A stretch of 64,000 nt of DNA from Mycobacterium montefiorense (GCF_003112775.1 NZ_BFCH01000009.1:124001-188000); one strand, 5' to 3'; numbered from the stretch's first letter, positions 50,087 through 59,736 are shown. Program-made: numbers and translations. Notes: generated by a model not told the origin, from the sequence alone.

Positions 50087-50578
50087 AGACCATATTCCTA
50101 ACCCCAATTGATTGATCCCGCCGAAAGCCTAGCGACTCAAACATGCCGTGTCTCCTCCTCGTTTGGCGACAGAGAACACGAAATTCGACAAAGACACAGA
50201 ATGTTGCCAGGCATACTGGCAGGACATTCGCAGATAGTCATCTCGCCGTAACAAACGAGCCTCCCCAGGGGGCCAAAAGCCCAGAATCAGCAGGCCATTT
50301 CGGAGACAAAGGGTCGTTTTCCAAAGTTATTGTGAGATGAGCCACCTACCTCGCAGGAGGCTGTGGCGGGGACGCTTCCCGCCGCGATCGGCCATTTCGA
50401 TTAGCCCAATTTCGATTATATCTATTGCGCAGCAACTACTTTAGCGATCGCATTGGGAGTCTCAGCAAAACTTCAGCGAGTTCTACTGCGGCTCACAGCT
50501 ATTCATTGGCTGCTACGATCGCCCAAATCTCCTGGACAAGTCGGTCCAGACCTACATTACGCGGAGGTGTCGATTACC
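50087..50578. other. Divergent spacer between permease pair and channel gene
   Basis: 492 bp with no supportable gene; short frames such as 50143-50340 lack coding character. It is more A/T-rich than its surroundings, most clearly at 50395-50460. A strong hairpin GGCGGG (50365-50370)/CCCGCC (50378-50383) has a 7-nt loop and no T-run, and GCCTCCCCAGGGGGCC sits near 50259-50274. I compared it by eye with c-di-AMP (ydaO) riboswitches because of the potassium genes and did not see a convincing match. Probably two promoters with long leaders. Confidence 0.5.
50365..50383 (+). promoter_or_regulatory. GC-rich hairpin in the channel-gene leader
   Basis: Perfect 6-bp stem GGCGGG/CCCGCC with loop GACGCTT, about 200 nt before the channel ATG. 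No U-tract follows, so it may be leader structure rather than a terminator. Confidence 0.35.
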
Positions 50579-52327
50579 ATGCACCAGTGCGTCATCGTCA
50601 GCGGTGATGACGCGCTGGCGACGACGATCATCGAGGAGTTGAAAAGGGCAGGCGCAAGGGTTGCCAGGCTCCTCGATTCTGAACTCGCCGGCGCCCGCGT
50701 AAAGACCGAGCTTGCCAGAGCCGGAGTGGCCCACGCAGCGGCCGTTGTCTGCGCCGGAATTGACGACGCGACAAACCTCGAGATCGCATTATTGGCACGA
50801 AAAGCCAACGACGTGCTGCGGGAAGCAGTCGCCGCAGATGATGAGCCCAGCGCGATCCTCGGTGTCGCGGACCTCGCGGCGCCGGCGGTTGTCGAGGCGT
50901 GCCTGGCGCGCACCACGCATCCCTTCGAGGCAGCAGGCCTGCAGTTCGTTGTCTTCGGCTCCGCGGCGCCATACGACGCGACCCTGCGTGAAATCCATGG
51001 TGACCTTGCCCCGGTTGCAATTGTCAAGGGCGACAATTCCTTTAACTCTGGCGGGGTAGTGGTATGTCCCGGGCGTGATATGCGGGTCAATGCGGGTGAC
51101 TGGACGGCGATGATCGGCACTACCGAGGAGCTGGCCGCCTGCGGTATCGAGGCCCCGCGTCAGACCGGAACGCGTTCACGCCAGTCGCGGCCGCGCCGGA
51201 TCCTGGTCGCGGCGCGCGCGCTGTCCAATGAAGTCAACCCGGCGTTCTATCCGATGATCGCCGCCCTCGGAATTCTGGTCGTCGGTTCGACGACGTTGCT
51301 GCACTTCTCCTACACGAATCCCGGGATGTCCTGGGTCGACGCATTCTACTTCACCAACGAAACGATCAGCACGACAGGTTACGGCGACTTCAGCTTCGCC
51401 AAGCAGCCGACGTGGCTGCGGATGTACGCCGCGCTGTTGATGTTGGGCGGCGTGACCACCACCGCGCTGCTGGTCGCCTTCGTCGCCGATGTGATGCTGT
51501 CCCGCCGCTTCGTCTGGTCATCCGGACGCCCACGGGCACGGCACCTGCGCAACCACGTCATCGTCGTCGGGCTCAGCGCGCTTGGCATCCGGGTCGTCAC
51601 CGATCTGACCGCGGAGGGGTACGACGTGGCGGTGATCGAGCGCGATCAGGGCAACCCATTCCTATCGACAATGGCCGAACTCGACGTACCGGTGATCTTC
51701 GGGGACGCCACTCTACGACAGACGCTAGAAGCAGCACGCGTCGAAACCGCCCGTGCGGTAGCGGTATTGACCCGTGATGACATGGTCAACATCGAGACCG
51801 GCATCGTGCTTCGCGAGATGTTGAGCTCACACGAGGGACCCGCCGGCAACCGATGGGGTGCGGTCCCGGTGGTGCTGCGCGTGTACGACCATGACCTCGG
51901 ATCCGCGGTCGCGCAGCGATTCGGTTTCGAAAACGTCCGTTCCACCGTCGAGCTAGCCGCGCCGTATTTCATCGGGGCCGCTATGGGTCTGCAAGTGCTG
52001 GGCACGTTTTCGGTGCAGAACCGATCCTTCTTGGTCGGCGGAATGCATGTGCAGGCCGGCAGCGAACTCGACGGGATGCAGATGTTCGAGCTGTCAACGC
52101 AAACCCGTGTCATCGCAATCACCCGGGAGGACGCTCCGACCTGTCTGCATCCGCGTCGCGATGCGCGGCTCAGCGCCGGAGACACCGTGTATCTCGTTGG
52201 CCCGTACCGGGAACTGCTGGCAACGCTGCGCAAAGGACAGCCATCCCAGGATCCGCCCGCGGGCGACGAAGTGGCCGACGATCAGCACCCGGATGGGAAC
52301 TACGAGATGAAACGCCAGTCCGCATAG
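50579..52327 (+). CDS. Potassium-channel protein with TrkA/RCK domains
   Basis: 582 aa. Residues 1-185 form a TrkA-like Rossmann and ligand module (CVIVSGDDALATTIIEELKRAGA). Two membrane helices (about 224-245 and 282-307) flank a pore loop with the K+ selectivity filter TTGYGD (265-270). An RCK domain follows (HVIVVGLSALGIRVVTDL...VAVIERD) and an RCK-C domain ends the protein. So it is a two-helix K+ channel with a regulatory module on each side of the pore. ATG 50579 has GGAGG 11 nt upstream. It sits divergent from two KimA-like permeases and 2 nt before a PPE gene. Confidence 0.85.
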   Translation: MHQCVIVSGDDALATTIIEELKRAGARVARLLDSELAGARVKTELARAGVAHAAAVVCAGIDDATNLEIALLARKANDVLREAVAADDEPSAILGVADLAAPAVVEACLARTTHPFEAAGLQFVVFGSAAPYDATLREIHGDLAPVAIVKGDNSFNSGGVVVCPGRDMRVNAGDWTAMIGTTEELAACGIEAPRQTGTRSRQSRPRRILVAARALSNEVNPAFYPMIAALGILVVGSTTLLHFSYTNPGMSWVDAFYFTNETISTTGYGDFSFAKQPTWLRMYAALLMLGGVTTTALLVAFVADVMLSRRFVWSSGRPRARHLRNHVIVVGLSALGIRVVTDLTAEGYDVAVIERDQGNPFLSTMAELDVPVIFGDATLRQTLEAARVETARAVAVLTRDDMVNIETGIVLREMLSSHEGPAGNRWGAVPVVLRVYDHDLGSAVAQRFGFENVRSTVELAAPYFIGAAMGLQVLGTFSVQNRSFLVGGMHVQAGSELDGMQMFELSTQTRVIAITREDAPTCLHPRRDARLSAGDTVYLVGPYRELLATLRKGQPSQDPPAGDEVADDQHPDGNYEMKRQSA

Positions 52328-52329
52328 GT

Positions 52330-53604
52330 ATGGACTTCGCGATGCTACCGCCGGAAGTCAACTCCGGTCGTATGTATGCCGGCCCCGGCTCGGGGCCGCT
52401 GCTTGTCGCCGCACAGGCATGGGAAACTATTGCCGCAGAACTACATTCGGCATCCCACTCCTACCAATATGTGGTATCGGGGCTCACCGCCGGACCGTGG
52501 CTCGGCCCTTCGTCGGTGATGATGGTGGCTGCCGCCACCTCCTACGTGGCGTGGTTGAGCCGCACGGCGGCGCAAGCCGAGGAGACGGCCGGCCAAGCCC
52601 GAGTGGCAGTAGCCGCCTACGAAGCGGCATTCGCGGCGACGGTGCCCGTGCCGGTGGTCGCGGCCAATCGGAGCCTGCTGATGTCGCTGGTCGCCACCAA
52701 TGTGTTGGGGCAGAACACCGCCGCGATCGCGGCAACCGAAGCCGAATACAGCGAGATGTGGGCTCAGGATGCCGGCGCAATGTATGGCTACGCGGGTTCG
52801 GCGGCACCGGCCAGCCACCCAAGCGCACCCGGCGAGACGTCGGGCGCAGGCAGGCACGGCAGGCTCTCGAAAGTCTCACAAGCCTTTTCGACGGTGCCGC
52901 AACAGTTGAGCAGCTTTCTCACCGGCGGTACAGCCGACTCGTTGTCGCCCCTGGACATCCTCGACCTGGGCGCCGACGTCATTGCTTTCGGTTTGGACGC
53001 CCCGATGGCACCACTGGGAGCAATATCTTTGCCGATCGACCTCATCGGTGCCGAGACCGGTTTACACACCGATGGCATCGTCAGTGGCTGGCAGGAGGCG
53101 GGGTCGGCACCGGAGATCGTGGCGACCCCGGCACAGGTCGCGGCAACCCCGAACGTCGTTTCAACGCCCGTGGCGGCAGCATTGCGCGAGGCCGATGTCG
53201 TCGGCGGGGTTTCGGTACCGCCGACCTGGATCGCGGCGACCCCGGCGGTGGAACCGGTGGCGCTGGCATTGCCGGCAGCCGGCGTCGGCACCGGCGGACA
53301 AGCGATGGCAGCCAGCCTCGGGAGCGGGTTCGGCGAGATGGCCCTGGCCAATACCATCGGTCGCGTCGTGGGCGATGGCGTCGCCGGTCGGGGCTCGAAT
53401 GCGCGCAAGCCGGCGCCGGCTCGACTGCGGGCAACGAGCGACGCCACCAGCGCGATCGACGAAGATGCGAACACCCAGGCCGAGCCGCGTGTCGTGGTGA
53501 CCGGGGTCGCGGCGGAGATTCGTGACTTCGCCCGGCTGCGCGACGAGGGTCTGATAAGCGACCAGGAATTCATCGAGCAGCGCAATCACCTGCTCGGCCG
53601 TTGA
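52330..53604 (+). CDS. PPE-family protein (SVP subgroup) with SHOCT-like tail
   Basis: 424 aa. PPE at residues 7-9, an N-terminal PPE domain of about 170 aa with WLG (57-59) in the WxG position, and the SVP-subgroup motif GGVSVPPTW (292-300). The last 30 residues, EIRDFARLRDEGLISDQEFIEQRNHLL, fit a SHOCT domain, a short helical oligomerisation module not usual at the end of PPE proteins. No PE partner is adjacent. It starts 2 nt after the channel stop, so the two are co-translated. Export by a type VII system and a place in the outer envelope are expected for the family. Confidence 0.85.
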   Translation: MDFAMLPPEVNSGRMYAGPGSGPLLVAAQAWETIAAELHSASHSYQYVVSGLTAGPWLGPSSVMMVAAATSYVAWLSRTAAQAEETAGQARVAVAAYEAAFAATVPVPVVAANRSLLMSLVATNVLGQNTAAIAATEAEYSEMWAQDAGAMYGYAGSAAPASHPSAPGETSGAGRHGRLSKVSQAFSTVPQQLSSFLTGGTADSLSPLDILDLGADVIAFGLDAPMAPLGAISLPIDLIGAETGLHTDGIVSGWQEAGSAPEIVATPAQVAATPNVVSTPVAAALREADVVGGVSVPPTWIAATPAVEPVALALPAAGVGTGGQAMAASLGSGFGEMALANTIGRVVGDGVAGRGSNARKPAPARLRATSDATSAIDEDANTQAEPRVVVTGVAAEIRDFARLRDEGLISDQEFIEQRNHLLGR

Positions 53605-53731
53605 TGCCATTGTTAATACATCACCGACCGCCGCCATCGAACAGTAGAACTGATTCTTAACGTTGTACTGGCACTGCGAATCACGCCGATATCAGAGCTA
53701 AACATGCTGTCCCGCAGGGTATCTTGGGCTC

Positions 53732-55042
53732 GTGCCGACTGGTGCGCAGGGCGCCTCCGCGGTAACTCCGCAGCGGCTGAAGCCAATCGTGCTGCTCGCC
53801 TTGGTGGTCGGGCTGCAAAGCGCGGATGCCGGCACGGTGGGAGCGCTGGTTGTCCCGCTGACGCAGTCGTTTCACATCAACAACATTCAGGTTGGGCTGC
53901 TGGTCACCGTGTCGACGGGCGTCGGCGCGCTGGCCACCCTGCTGGCCGGGCCGCTCGCCGATCGCACCGTGCGGGTTCGGCTGCTGTGGATAGCGCTGCT
54001 GGTGTGTTCGGCGGCAATGGCGTTGAGCGCGGCCAGCCCGAACTACGGCTGGTTGCTGGCTTGCCGGGTAAGCCTTGGCGCGGGCATCGCGGTCTCCGGG
54101 CCGGTGGTCGCCTCGCTGGTCGGCGACTACTTCAAGCCAGGCGAGCGCGGCCGCGTGTACGGCCTGGTGCTCGCCGGCGAGGGCAGCTGCACGGCGGTCG
54201 GGCTGCTGGTAGCAGGCGAACTCGGCGCGGTCAGCTGGCGGTTGGGCTTCGGCTGGCTGGCCATGGTGGGGTTCGGCCTTGCTCTCGCCGTGGCGACGAT
54301 GCTGCGCGAGCCGCTGCGTAAAAGCCACAGCCAGCAGCTGCGGCGTTGCTCGATCTGGCGGGAGCTGCGCTGGGTGCTCTCGATCCGTACCAATGTCGTT
54401 CTGATTGCGGCTTCGTCGTTCGGCTACTTCTTCTCCACCGGGCTGAGCACGTTCGGGGTAGCGCTGCTGTGTTGCCGGTTTCAGGTCGACCAGGCGGTGG
54501 CGACCATGCTGATCGCCGTCCTCGGAGTCGGCGCGCTGATCGGGGTGCTCAGCACCGGACGCATCGCCGACTGGCTGACCGACCGGGGTTACCTCAGCGC
54601 ACGGATTGTGGTGGGCGGGACGGCTTTTCTGGCGGCGGCGGTGTTCATCCTGCCGACGCTGCTCGCCGATAACCTGCTACTGGCGCTGACATTCGCGTTT
54701 CTCGCCGGGATCGCCGTGGGCGGCATCAACCCGCCGCTCAATGCGGCGAGGCTGGACATCGTGCATTCCCGGCTATGGGGCACCGCCGAAGCAGTGCGCA
54801 GCACGCTGGTGTCGATTTCCACGGGTATGGCGCCGATGGTGTTCGGCGCCATGTCCACCGCACTGGGAAGCACGGCAAGCGCGTTGAGCGACACCTTCCT
54901 GATCATGCTGGCCACGCTGGTCGTCGCGGCCGGGCTGCTGTTATGCGTGGCTCGCCGCACCTACCCACGAGATGTCGCGACCGCCATGGCTTCTGAGGTG
55001 CTGACGACTACGCGTCCAAGTCGCAAAGCAGTCAGCCTCTAG
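53732..55042 (+). CDS. MFS transporter
   Basis: 436 aa with 12 predicted helices. Family marks: GPLADRTVRVRLLW between helices 2 and 3 (motif A), SLGAGIAVSGPVVASLVGDYFKPGERGR, and LSTGRIADWLTDRG before the second-half motif. More like general efflux or Spinster-type carriers than sugar porters. GTG 53732 begins a 20-aa cytosolic lead before helix 1. Stop interlocks with the oxidoreductase on the other strand. Substrate not predictable. Confidence 0.82.
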   Translation: MPTGAQGASAVTPQRLKPIVLLALVVGLQSADAGTVGALVVPLTQSFHINNIQVGLLVTVSTGVGALATLLAGPLADRTVRVRLLWIALLVCSAAMALSAASPNYGWLLACRVSLGAGIAVSGPVVASLVGDYFKPGERGRVYGLVLAGEGSCTAVGLLVAGELGAVSWRLGFGWLAMVGFGLALAVATMLREPLRKSHSQQLRRCSIWRELRWVLSIRTNVVLIAASSFGYFFSTGLSTFGVALLCCRFQVDQAVATMLIAVLGVGALIGVLSTGRIADWLTDRGYLSARIVVGGTAFLAAAVFILPTLLADNLLLALTFAFLAGIAVGGINPPLNAARLDIVHSRLWGTAEAVRSTLVSISTGMAPMVFGAMSTALGSTASALSDTFLIMLATLVVAAGLLLCVARRTYPRDVATAMASEVLTTTRPSRKAVSL

Positions 55043-56499
55043 AATTTCAGGCCGGAGAACATGGTCTGGTTGGGGTCGTACTTCTGCCGCACACTGTTCA
55101 GTTGCGACAGATTCGACCCAAAGTAACGCGACGCCGCGCTGTTGGGCTTCAGATAGTTGACGTAGCCGCCGACCGAAAACTGTTGTACCGCCTGGTGAGC
55201 AGAGCTCAGCCACTGCGTGGCCGCCGACACCTGGTTGGCGGCGGGCTCGACATACCACTGCAACAACGCGGACTGCTTGCGCCACGGGAAGGCCGAATCC
55301 CCGGGCGCCACATCGGCGATGGCTCCGCCGAGCGGATCGACCAGCAGCCAAGCCCGCCCGGCCGACGCCGGCCATTGGCCGATCGCGGTAGCAATGGCAT
55401 GGGCCGCTGCCGAATTGATCGTCGTAACCATATCGGACCCGGCCACGAAGCCGCGGGGCGATGACGTCGAGCTGCCCCCGGCCAGATAAGTCACCAAGTC
55501 CATTCGGTTCATCGTCTTGTTGGTCACCGCGCCGGGCTGCAAGCCGACCGCGGACTTGATCGCGTCAGCCATTCCCGCGGCACCGCCGGCAGGGCAGGTC
55601 GCCAGGATATGGCAGTTGGGCTCGCTGCCGCCGACTGCGAGATCGACCATGGCCCAAGCATTTCGGTCGGCCCCATCTAGCCAGGTCTGCCAGCCCGCCA
55701 GCGCCTGCACAGCCGCCGACGGGGCGAACTCGAGCCGCACGACGTCGGTGTCGCCGGTCGCGAACGTCCCGAATGTCATCGACGTCGTCACCCCGAAATT
55801 GCCACCACCACCACCCCGCAAGGCCCAGAAAAGATCCGGATGATCGTTGGGGGACGCGGTGACCACATCGCCGCTGGGGAGCACCACCGTGGCCGACTGG
55901 AGCACGTCACAGGTCAGGCCGGCGTGCCGGGAATCGGCTCCTATCCCGCCGCCTAGCGTCAGTCCCGCGATACCGACCGTTGGGCAACTGCCCGTCGGGA
56001 CACCGCGACCGGCGCTGGCGGATGCCTGGTGTACCGCCCACAGGTTCGCCGCCGGTGTGACCGTGACATTGCCGCCGTCAAGGTTCGCCCCACCCGGAAG
56101 TCCGCGTAGGTCGAGCACCATCGTGCCGTTGGCGCTCGACGCACCGATGTAGGAATGCCCACCGCCACGCGGCGCGATTTTGAGTTTGTTCGCCGTCGCG
56201 AATGCGACCGCCTTCTGTACGTCGGCCTGCGAGGAAACCGTGACGACCGCCACCGGGTTGGAGTTGTTGTAGAACGAGTTGAATATCTGCTTGCTGGAAG
56301 TGAATTGGGCACCGTTGGCCGGCAGCACGACACTGCCACCGATGGTGGAAGCCAAGCCATTCCAACTGGCAGCACCGGGGTCCGCGGCAGCACGAGTGGT
56401 CCCGAACATCGCACCCGTCGCCAACATTGAAGCGGCCCCACGGAGAAACGTCTGGCGCGAGATGCCATGCTCGGTCGGACGGCCGCAGTTAGTCGTCAT
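55039..56499 (-). CDS. Secreted berberine-bridge-type FAD oxidoreductase
   Basis: 486 aa. The N-terminus GISRQTFLRGAASMLATGAMFG looks like a Tat signal with RQ in place of RR, followed by an Ala-rich cleavage region. FAD-binding PCMH domain: APRGGGHSYIG (His for covalent FAD) and GSCPTVGIAGLTLGGGIG (Cys for a second covalent bond), then the substrate domain and the BBE tail YVNYLKPNSAASRYFGSNLSQL...YDPNQTMF. The enzyme likely oxidises a sugar or aromatic alcohol outside the membrane. Folded-state export would suit a flavoprotein; an RQ signal is uncommon. Confidence 0.85.
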   Translation of the reverse strand: MTTNCGRPTEHGISRQTFLRGAASMLATGAMFGTTRAAADPGAASWNGLASTIGGSVVLPANGAQFTSSKQIFNSFYNNSNPVAVVTVSSQADVQKAVAFATANKLKIAPRGGGHSYIGASSANGTMVLDLRGLPGGANLDGGNVTVTPAANLWAVHQASASAGRGVPTGSCPTVGIAGLTLGGGIGADSRHAGLTCDVLQSATVVLPSGDVVTASPNDHPDLFWALRGGGGGNFGVTTSMTFGTFATGDTDVVRLEFAPSAAVQALAGWQTWLDGADRNAWAMVDLAVGGSEPNCHILATCPAGGAAGMADAIKSAVGLQPGAVTNKTMNRMDLVTYLAGGSSTSSPRGFVAGSDMVTTINSAAAHAIATAIGQWPASAGRAWLLVDPLGGAIADVAPGDSAFPWRKQSALLQWYVEPAANQVSAATQWLSSAHQAVQQFSVGGYVNYLKPNSAASRYFGSNLSQLNSVRQKYDPNQTMFSGLKF

Positions 56500-56768
56500 G
56501 CGCGCAGATTCTTATCCATCTCTCACTCAAAATCCGGCCATACCACCCGTGTCGGATCACAGTGTGGCGTCGATTGTCCAGTTCGCGAGCTTTGCTGGCC
56601 TGTAACGATTTCCGAGCAATAACCGATGTCTCAGGTACGTCCCGCTCATGAAACGCATAGTGTGCAAACCTTGATCTCCCCGTGTCGCAAACGTGACTGC
56701 CATGGATCAGTCTTCGTAGTGTGATTTGAGTGCCTTCAGAGCACTCCGCGACAGATGGGGAAGCTGTC

Positions 56769-57296
56769 ATGAAAGCAGTTGCTGCTGTGCAGGGTTGGGT
56801 CTGGCCGTTTCGCCAGCAACCCCTGACCATTCGCGTGCTGACCGCGGTGGCCGGGCTGCTCACCGTCGCCGCCGCCTTCGGCTCACCGCCGGCCGAGGCA
56901 GACGCGAACGCCGACGATGGCTTCATCGACGCGTTGAACCACGCCGGCATCGACTTCGGCCAACCCGGAAACGCGATGGCGGTGGGCGAATCCATCTGCC
57001 CGATGCTCGCCGCGCCCGGCGGTAGCTTCGCCGGGGCCGTTTCGAGCGTCAGACGCCAGGGCATGTCGCCGGCGATGGCTCAGATGTTCACCACGATCGC
57101 AATTCAGTCGTACTGCCCGCAAGCGATGGCCAACTTGGCCAGCGGCAATATGCCCAACATGCCCGGCGGTATGCCAAACATGCCCGGCGGCGCCATCCAG
57201 AACCTGCCGGGCGGCGTGCTGCCCAACATGGCCGGCGGTATGCCGAACGGTGGCGCCGTGGCGAACCTGCCCCAAATTACCGGCCCGGGGATTTAG
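56769..57296 (+). CDS. Secreted DUF732 protein with NMPGG repeats, Rv3354-like
   Basis: 175-aa precursor. Signal peptide to about residue 45, then the DUF732 core DDGFIDALNHAGIDFG...GESICPMLAAPGGSF...QMFTTIAIQSYCPQAMANLASGN with its two conserved cysteines. The C-terminus adds about 45 residues of Asn-Met/Leu-Pro-Gly-Gly repeats that go beyond the recalled 129-aa Rv3354. ATG 56769 has GGGGA upstream and gives a clean start to the signal; ATG 56730 adds 13 non-signal residues. Function unknown; stop interlocks with the next gene. Confidence 0.85.
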   Translation: MKAVAAVQGWVWPFRQQPLTIRVLTAVAGLLTVAAAFGSPPAEADANADDGFIDALNHAGIDFGQPGNAMAVGESICPMLAAPGGSFAGAVSSVRRQGMSPAMAQMFTTIAIQSYCPQAMANLASGNMPNMPGGMPNMPGGAIQNLPGGVLPNMAGGMPNGGAVANLPQITGPGI

Positions 57297-57577
57297 CCCG
57301 TACCAAGCGGATCGATCGTCCAGGCGATATAGACCATCGTCGCGCCGACCGTCGCGGTCGTCATAAAGTCAATGCCCTTGCTGCGCACCACCAAAAGGCC
57401 GGCGCGGTCATCGGACAGCACCAACCGCAACGCCGCACCGACGCCGACGGCGATCCCGATAAGCAGAGAGCCGCGACGCCAGAAGTTGGCGCCCACCAAC
57501 GCGAAGGCCGTCACGAAAATCAGCCCGACCAGCAGGATCGGCCACTGAGCTTTCGCTGCGGTCTTCGCCGAACTCAT
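57293..57577 (-). CDS. Small integral membrane protein, Rv3355c-like
   Basis: 94 aa with about three membrane helices ([52 protein letters not shown]) and a central [18 protein letters not shown] 57577 overlaps the folD stop (ATGA), so it is coupled to folD as in M. tuberculosis (Rv3355c-Rv3356c). DUF3017-like in my judgement. Function unknown. Confidence 0.85.
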   Translation of the reverse strand: MSSAKTAAKAQWPILLVGLIFVTAFALVGANFWRRGSLLIGIAVGVGAALRLVLSDDRAGLLVVRSKGIDFMTTATVGATMVYIAWTIDPLGTG

Positions 57578-58419
57578 TGCCGCTCGGCCAGCTCGACCAC
57601 GTTCGTCAGCAGGAACGCCCGGGTCAGCGGGCCGATGCCGCCGGGGTTCGGCGACACGTGCCCGGCGACCTCCCACACGTCGGGATGCACGTCGCCGGTG
57701 AGCTTGTCGTCCACCCGGCTGACACCGACGTCGAGCACCGCGGCGCCCGGGCGCACCATGTCGGCGGTCAATAGGTGCGGCACACCGACGGCCGCGATGA
57801 TGATGTCGGCCTGCTTGGTCAGCGCCGGTAGATCACGAGTTCCGGTATGGCACAACGTCACCGTCGCGTTCTCGGAACGACGCGTCAGCAGCAGACCCAA
57901 CGGCCGACCGACCGTGACGCCGCGGCCGATGACGACCACGTGCGCGCCGGCGATCTCGACGTCATAGCGGCGCAGCAGGTGCACGATGCCGCGCGGCGTG
58001 CACGGCAGCGGGGCCGGGTTGTTGAGCACCAGCCGGCCCAGGTTCGTCGGGTGCAGCCCGTCGGCGTCCTTGGCCGGGTCGATGCGCTCCAGCGCCGCGT
58101 TCTCGTCGAGATGCCTGGGCAGCGGCAACTGCACGATGTAGCCGGTGCACTCGGGGTTGGCGTTCAGCTCGTCGATTGTCTCGTTCAGCTTGGCCGTCGA
58201 GATGTCGGCAGGCAGATCGCGGCGTATCGAGGTGATGCCCACCTTGGCGCAGTCGGAATGCTTACCGCGCACGTAGGCCTGTGATCCCGGATCGTCGCCG
58301 ACCAGGATGGTGGCCAGGCCGGGCGTACGGCCCGCCGCGGTCAGTGCCGCAACTCGTTGGGAGAGGTCGACGAAGAGCTCGTCGCGGGTGGCCTTGCCGT
58401 CCAGTGTGATTGCGCCCAC
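57574..58419 (-). CDS. folD: Methylene-tetrahydrofolate dehydrogenase/cyclohydrolase
   Basis: Bifunctional one-carbon enzyme converting 5,10-methylene-THF to 10-formyl-THF. 281 aa with [27 protein letters not shown] (catalytic Lys), [26 protein letters not shown] and [17 protein letters not shown] (NADP). GTG 58419 gives the standard N-terminus; the open frame to 58977 is not family-like. Expression is probably coupled with the membrane protein downstream. Confidence 0.95.
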   Translation of the reverse strand: MGAITLDGKATRDELFVDLSQRVAALTAAGRTPGLATILVGDDPGSQAYVRGKHSDCAKVGITSIRRDLPADISTAKLNETIDELNANPECTGYIVQLPLPRHLDENAALERIDPAKDADGLHPTNLGRLVLNNPAPLPCTPRGIVHLLRRYDVEIAGAHVVVIGRGVTVGRPLGLLLTRRSENATVTLCHTGTRDLPALTKQADIIIAAVGVPHLLTADMVRPGAAVLDVGVSRVDDKLTGDVHPDVWEVAGHVSPNPGGIGPLTRAFLLTNVVELAERQ

Positions 58420-58458
58420 GGCGCCCAGTGTTCCATGCCGGAGGTCTAGTCTCCTGAC

Positions 58459-59673
58459 ATGCCCTCTGACCAGCCCACTGTTCCCGATGTGTTCAGTCCG
58501 GCCAAGCTCGGACCGATAACGCTGCGTAACCGGACCATCAAGTCCGCGACATTCGAAGCCCGCACGCCCGGCGCGCTGGTGAGCGACGACTTGATCGAAT
58601 ACCACCGGGCGCCGGCTGCCGGCGGCGTCGGCATGACGACCGTTGCCTATTGCGCCGTCTCCCCCGGCGGACGCACCGAGGGCAACGGACTCTGGATGCG
58701 CCCCGAAGCGGTGCCCGGGCTGCGCCGGCTCACCGACGCGATTCACGCCGAAGGCGCGGCGGTGAGCGCGCAGATCGGCCACGCGGGTCCGGTCGCCAAT
58801 GCCAAGTCCAACAAGGCCAAGGCCCTGGCGCCGGTGCGGTTCTTCAACCCGATCGGAATGCGCTTCGCCCGCAAGGCGACCCGCGACGATATCGAAGACG
58901 TGATCGCCGGGCACGCCAACGCGGCCCGGTTCGCCATGGAAGCCGGCTTCGACGCCGTCGAAATTCATTTGGGCCACAACTATTTGGCGAGTTCGTTCCT
59001 GTCGCCGTTGATCAACCGGCGCGACGACGAGTTCGGCGGATCACTGGAGAACCGGGCCAAAGTGGCCCGTGGGATGGTGATGGCCGTTCGGCGCGCGGTG
59101 GACAAAGAAGGAACGCCGATCGCGGTCACCGCCAAGCTCAACATGGCCGACGGCGTGCGCGGTGGCATCAGCACCGAGGAGTCGCTGCGAACCGCGAAGT
59201 GGCTGCAAGACGACGGCGGGCTGGATGCGATCGAACTCACCGCCGGCAGCTCGCTGGTCAACCCGATGTACCTGTTCCGAGGCGACGCACCGCTCAAGGA
59301 GTTCGCCGGTGCGTTCAAGCCGCCGCTGCGCTGGGGCATGCGCATGACGGGCACCAAGTTCCTGCGCGAATACCCGTACCGCGAAGCCTATCTGCTGCGT
59401 GATGCCAAGCTGTTCCGCGCCGAGCTGTCGATGCCACTGATCCTGCTCGGCGGCATTTCCAACCGGGAAACGATGGACCTTGCGATGGCCGAGGGATTCG
59501 AGTTCGTCGCGATGGCCCGGGCGCTGCTGGCCGAGCCGGATCTGATCAACCGGCTCGCGGCCGACGGCGCCCGACACAGCGTTCATTCGGCGTGCACGCA
59601 CTGCAATCGCTGCATGCCGACGATCTACACCCGCACTCACTGCGTGGTCACCGGAGCACCCGACAGAGTGTGA
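58459..59673 (+). CDS. OYE-family NADH:flavin oxidoreductase, Rv3359-like
   Basis: 404-aa FMN TIM barrel of the old yellow enzyme class: [47 protein letters not shown] (catalytic His and Asn region), [36 protein letters not shown]. The C-terminus [17 protein letters not shown] has four cysteines spaced as for a 4Fe-4S cluster, as in 2,4-dienoyl-CoA reductase-type members, but the protein ends there without the FAD domain. TAGTCT at 58447-58452 suggests a leaderless start. Substrate unknown. Confidence 0.87.
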   Translation: MPSDQPTVPDVFSPAKLGPITLRNRTIKSATFEARTPGALVSDDLIEYHRAPAAGGVGMTTVAYCAVSPGGRTEGNGLWMRPEAVPGLRRLTDAIHAEGAAVSAQIGHAGPVANAKSNKAKALAPVRFFNPIGMRFARKATRDDIEDVIAGHANAARFAMEAGFDAVEIHLGHNYLASSFLSPLINRRDDEFGGSLENRAKVARGMVMAVRRAVDKEGTPIAVTAKLNMADGVRGGISTEESLRTAKWLQDDGGLDAIELTAGSSLVNPMYLFRGDAPLKEFAGAFKPPLRWGMRMTGTKFLREYPYREAYLLRDAKLFRAELSMPLILLGGISNRETMDLAMAEGFEFVAMARALLAEPDLINRLAADGARHSVHSACTHCNRCMPTIYTRTHCVVTGAPDRV

Positions 59674-59736
59674 ACACGCGGGCATAACGGGCCCGACGTG
59701 CCGCGATCGTACAAATGGCGAAACAGCCCCACCAGC

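Noticed and set aside
50087-50578. c-di-AMP (ydaO) riboswitch before the potassium genes
   Set aside because: I could not find the conserved core by eye on either strand. A covariance-model search would decide; a significant hit would revive it.
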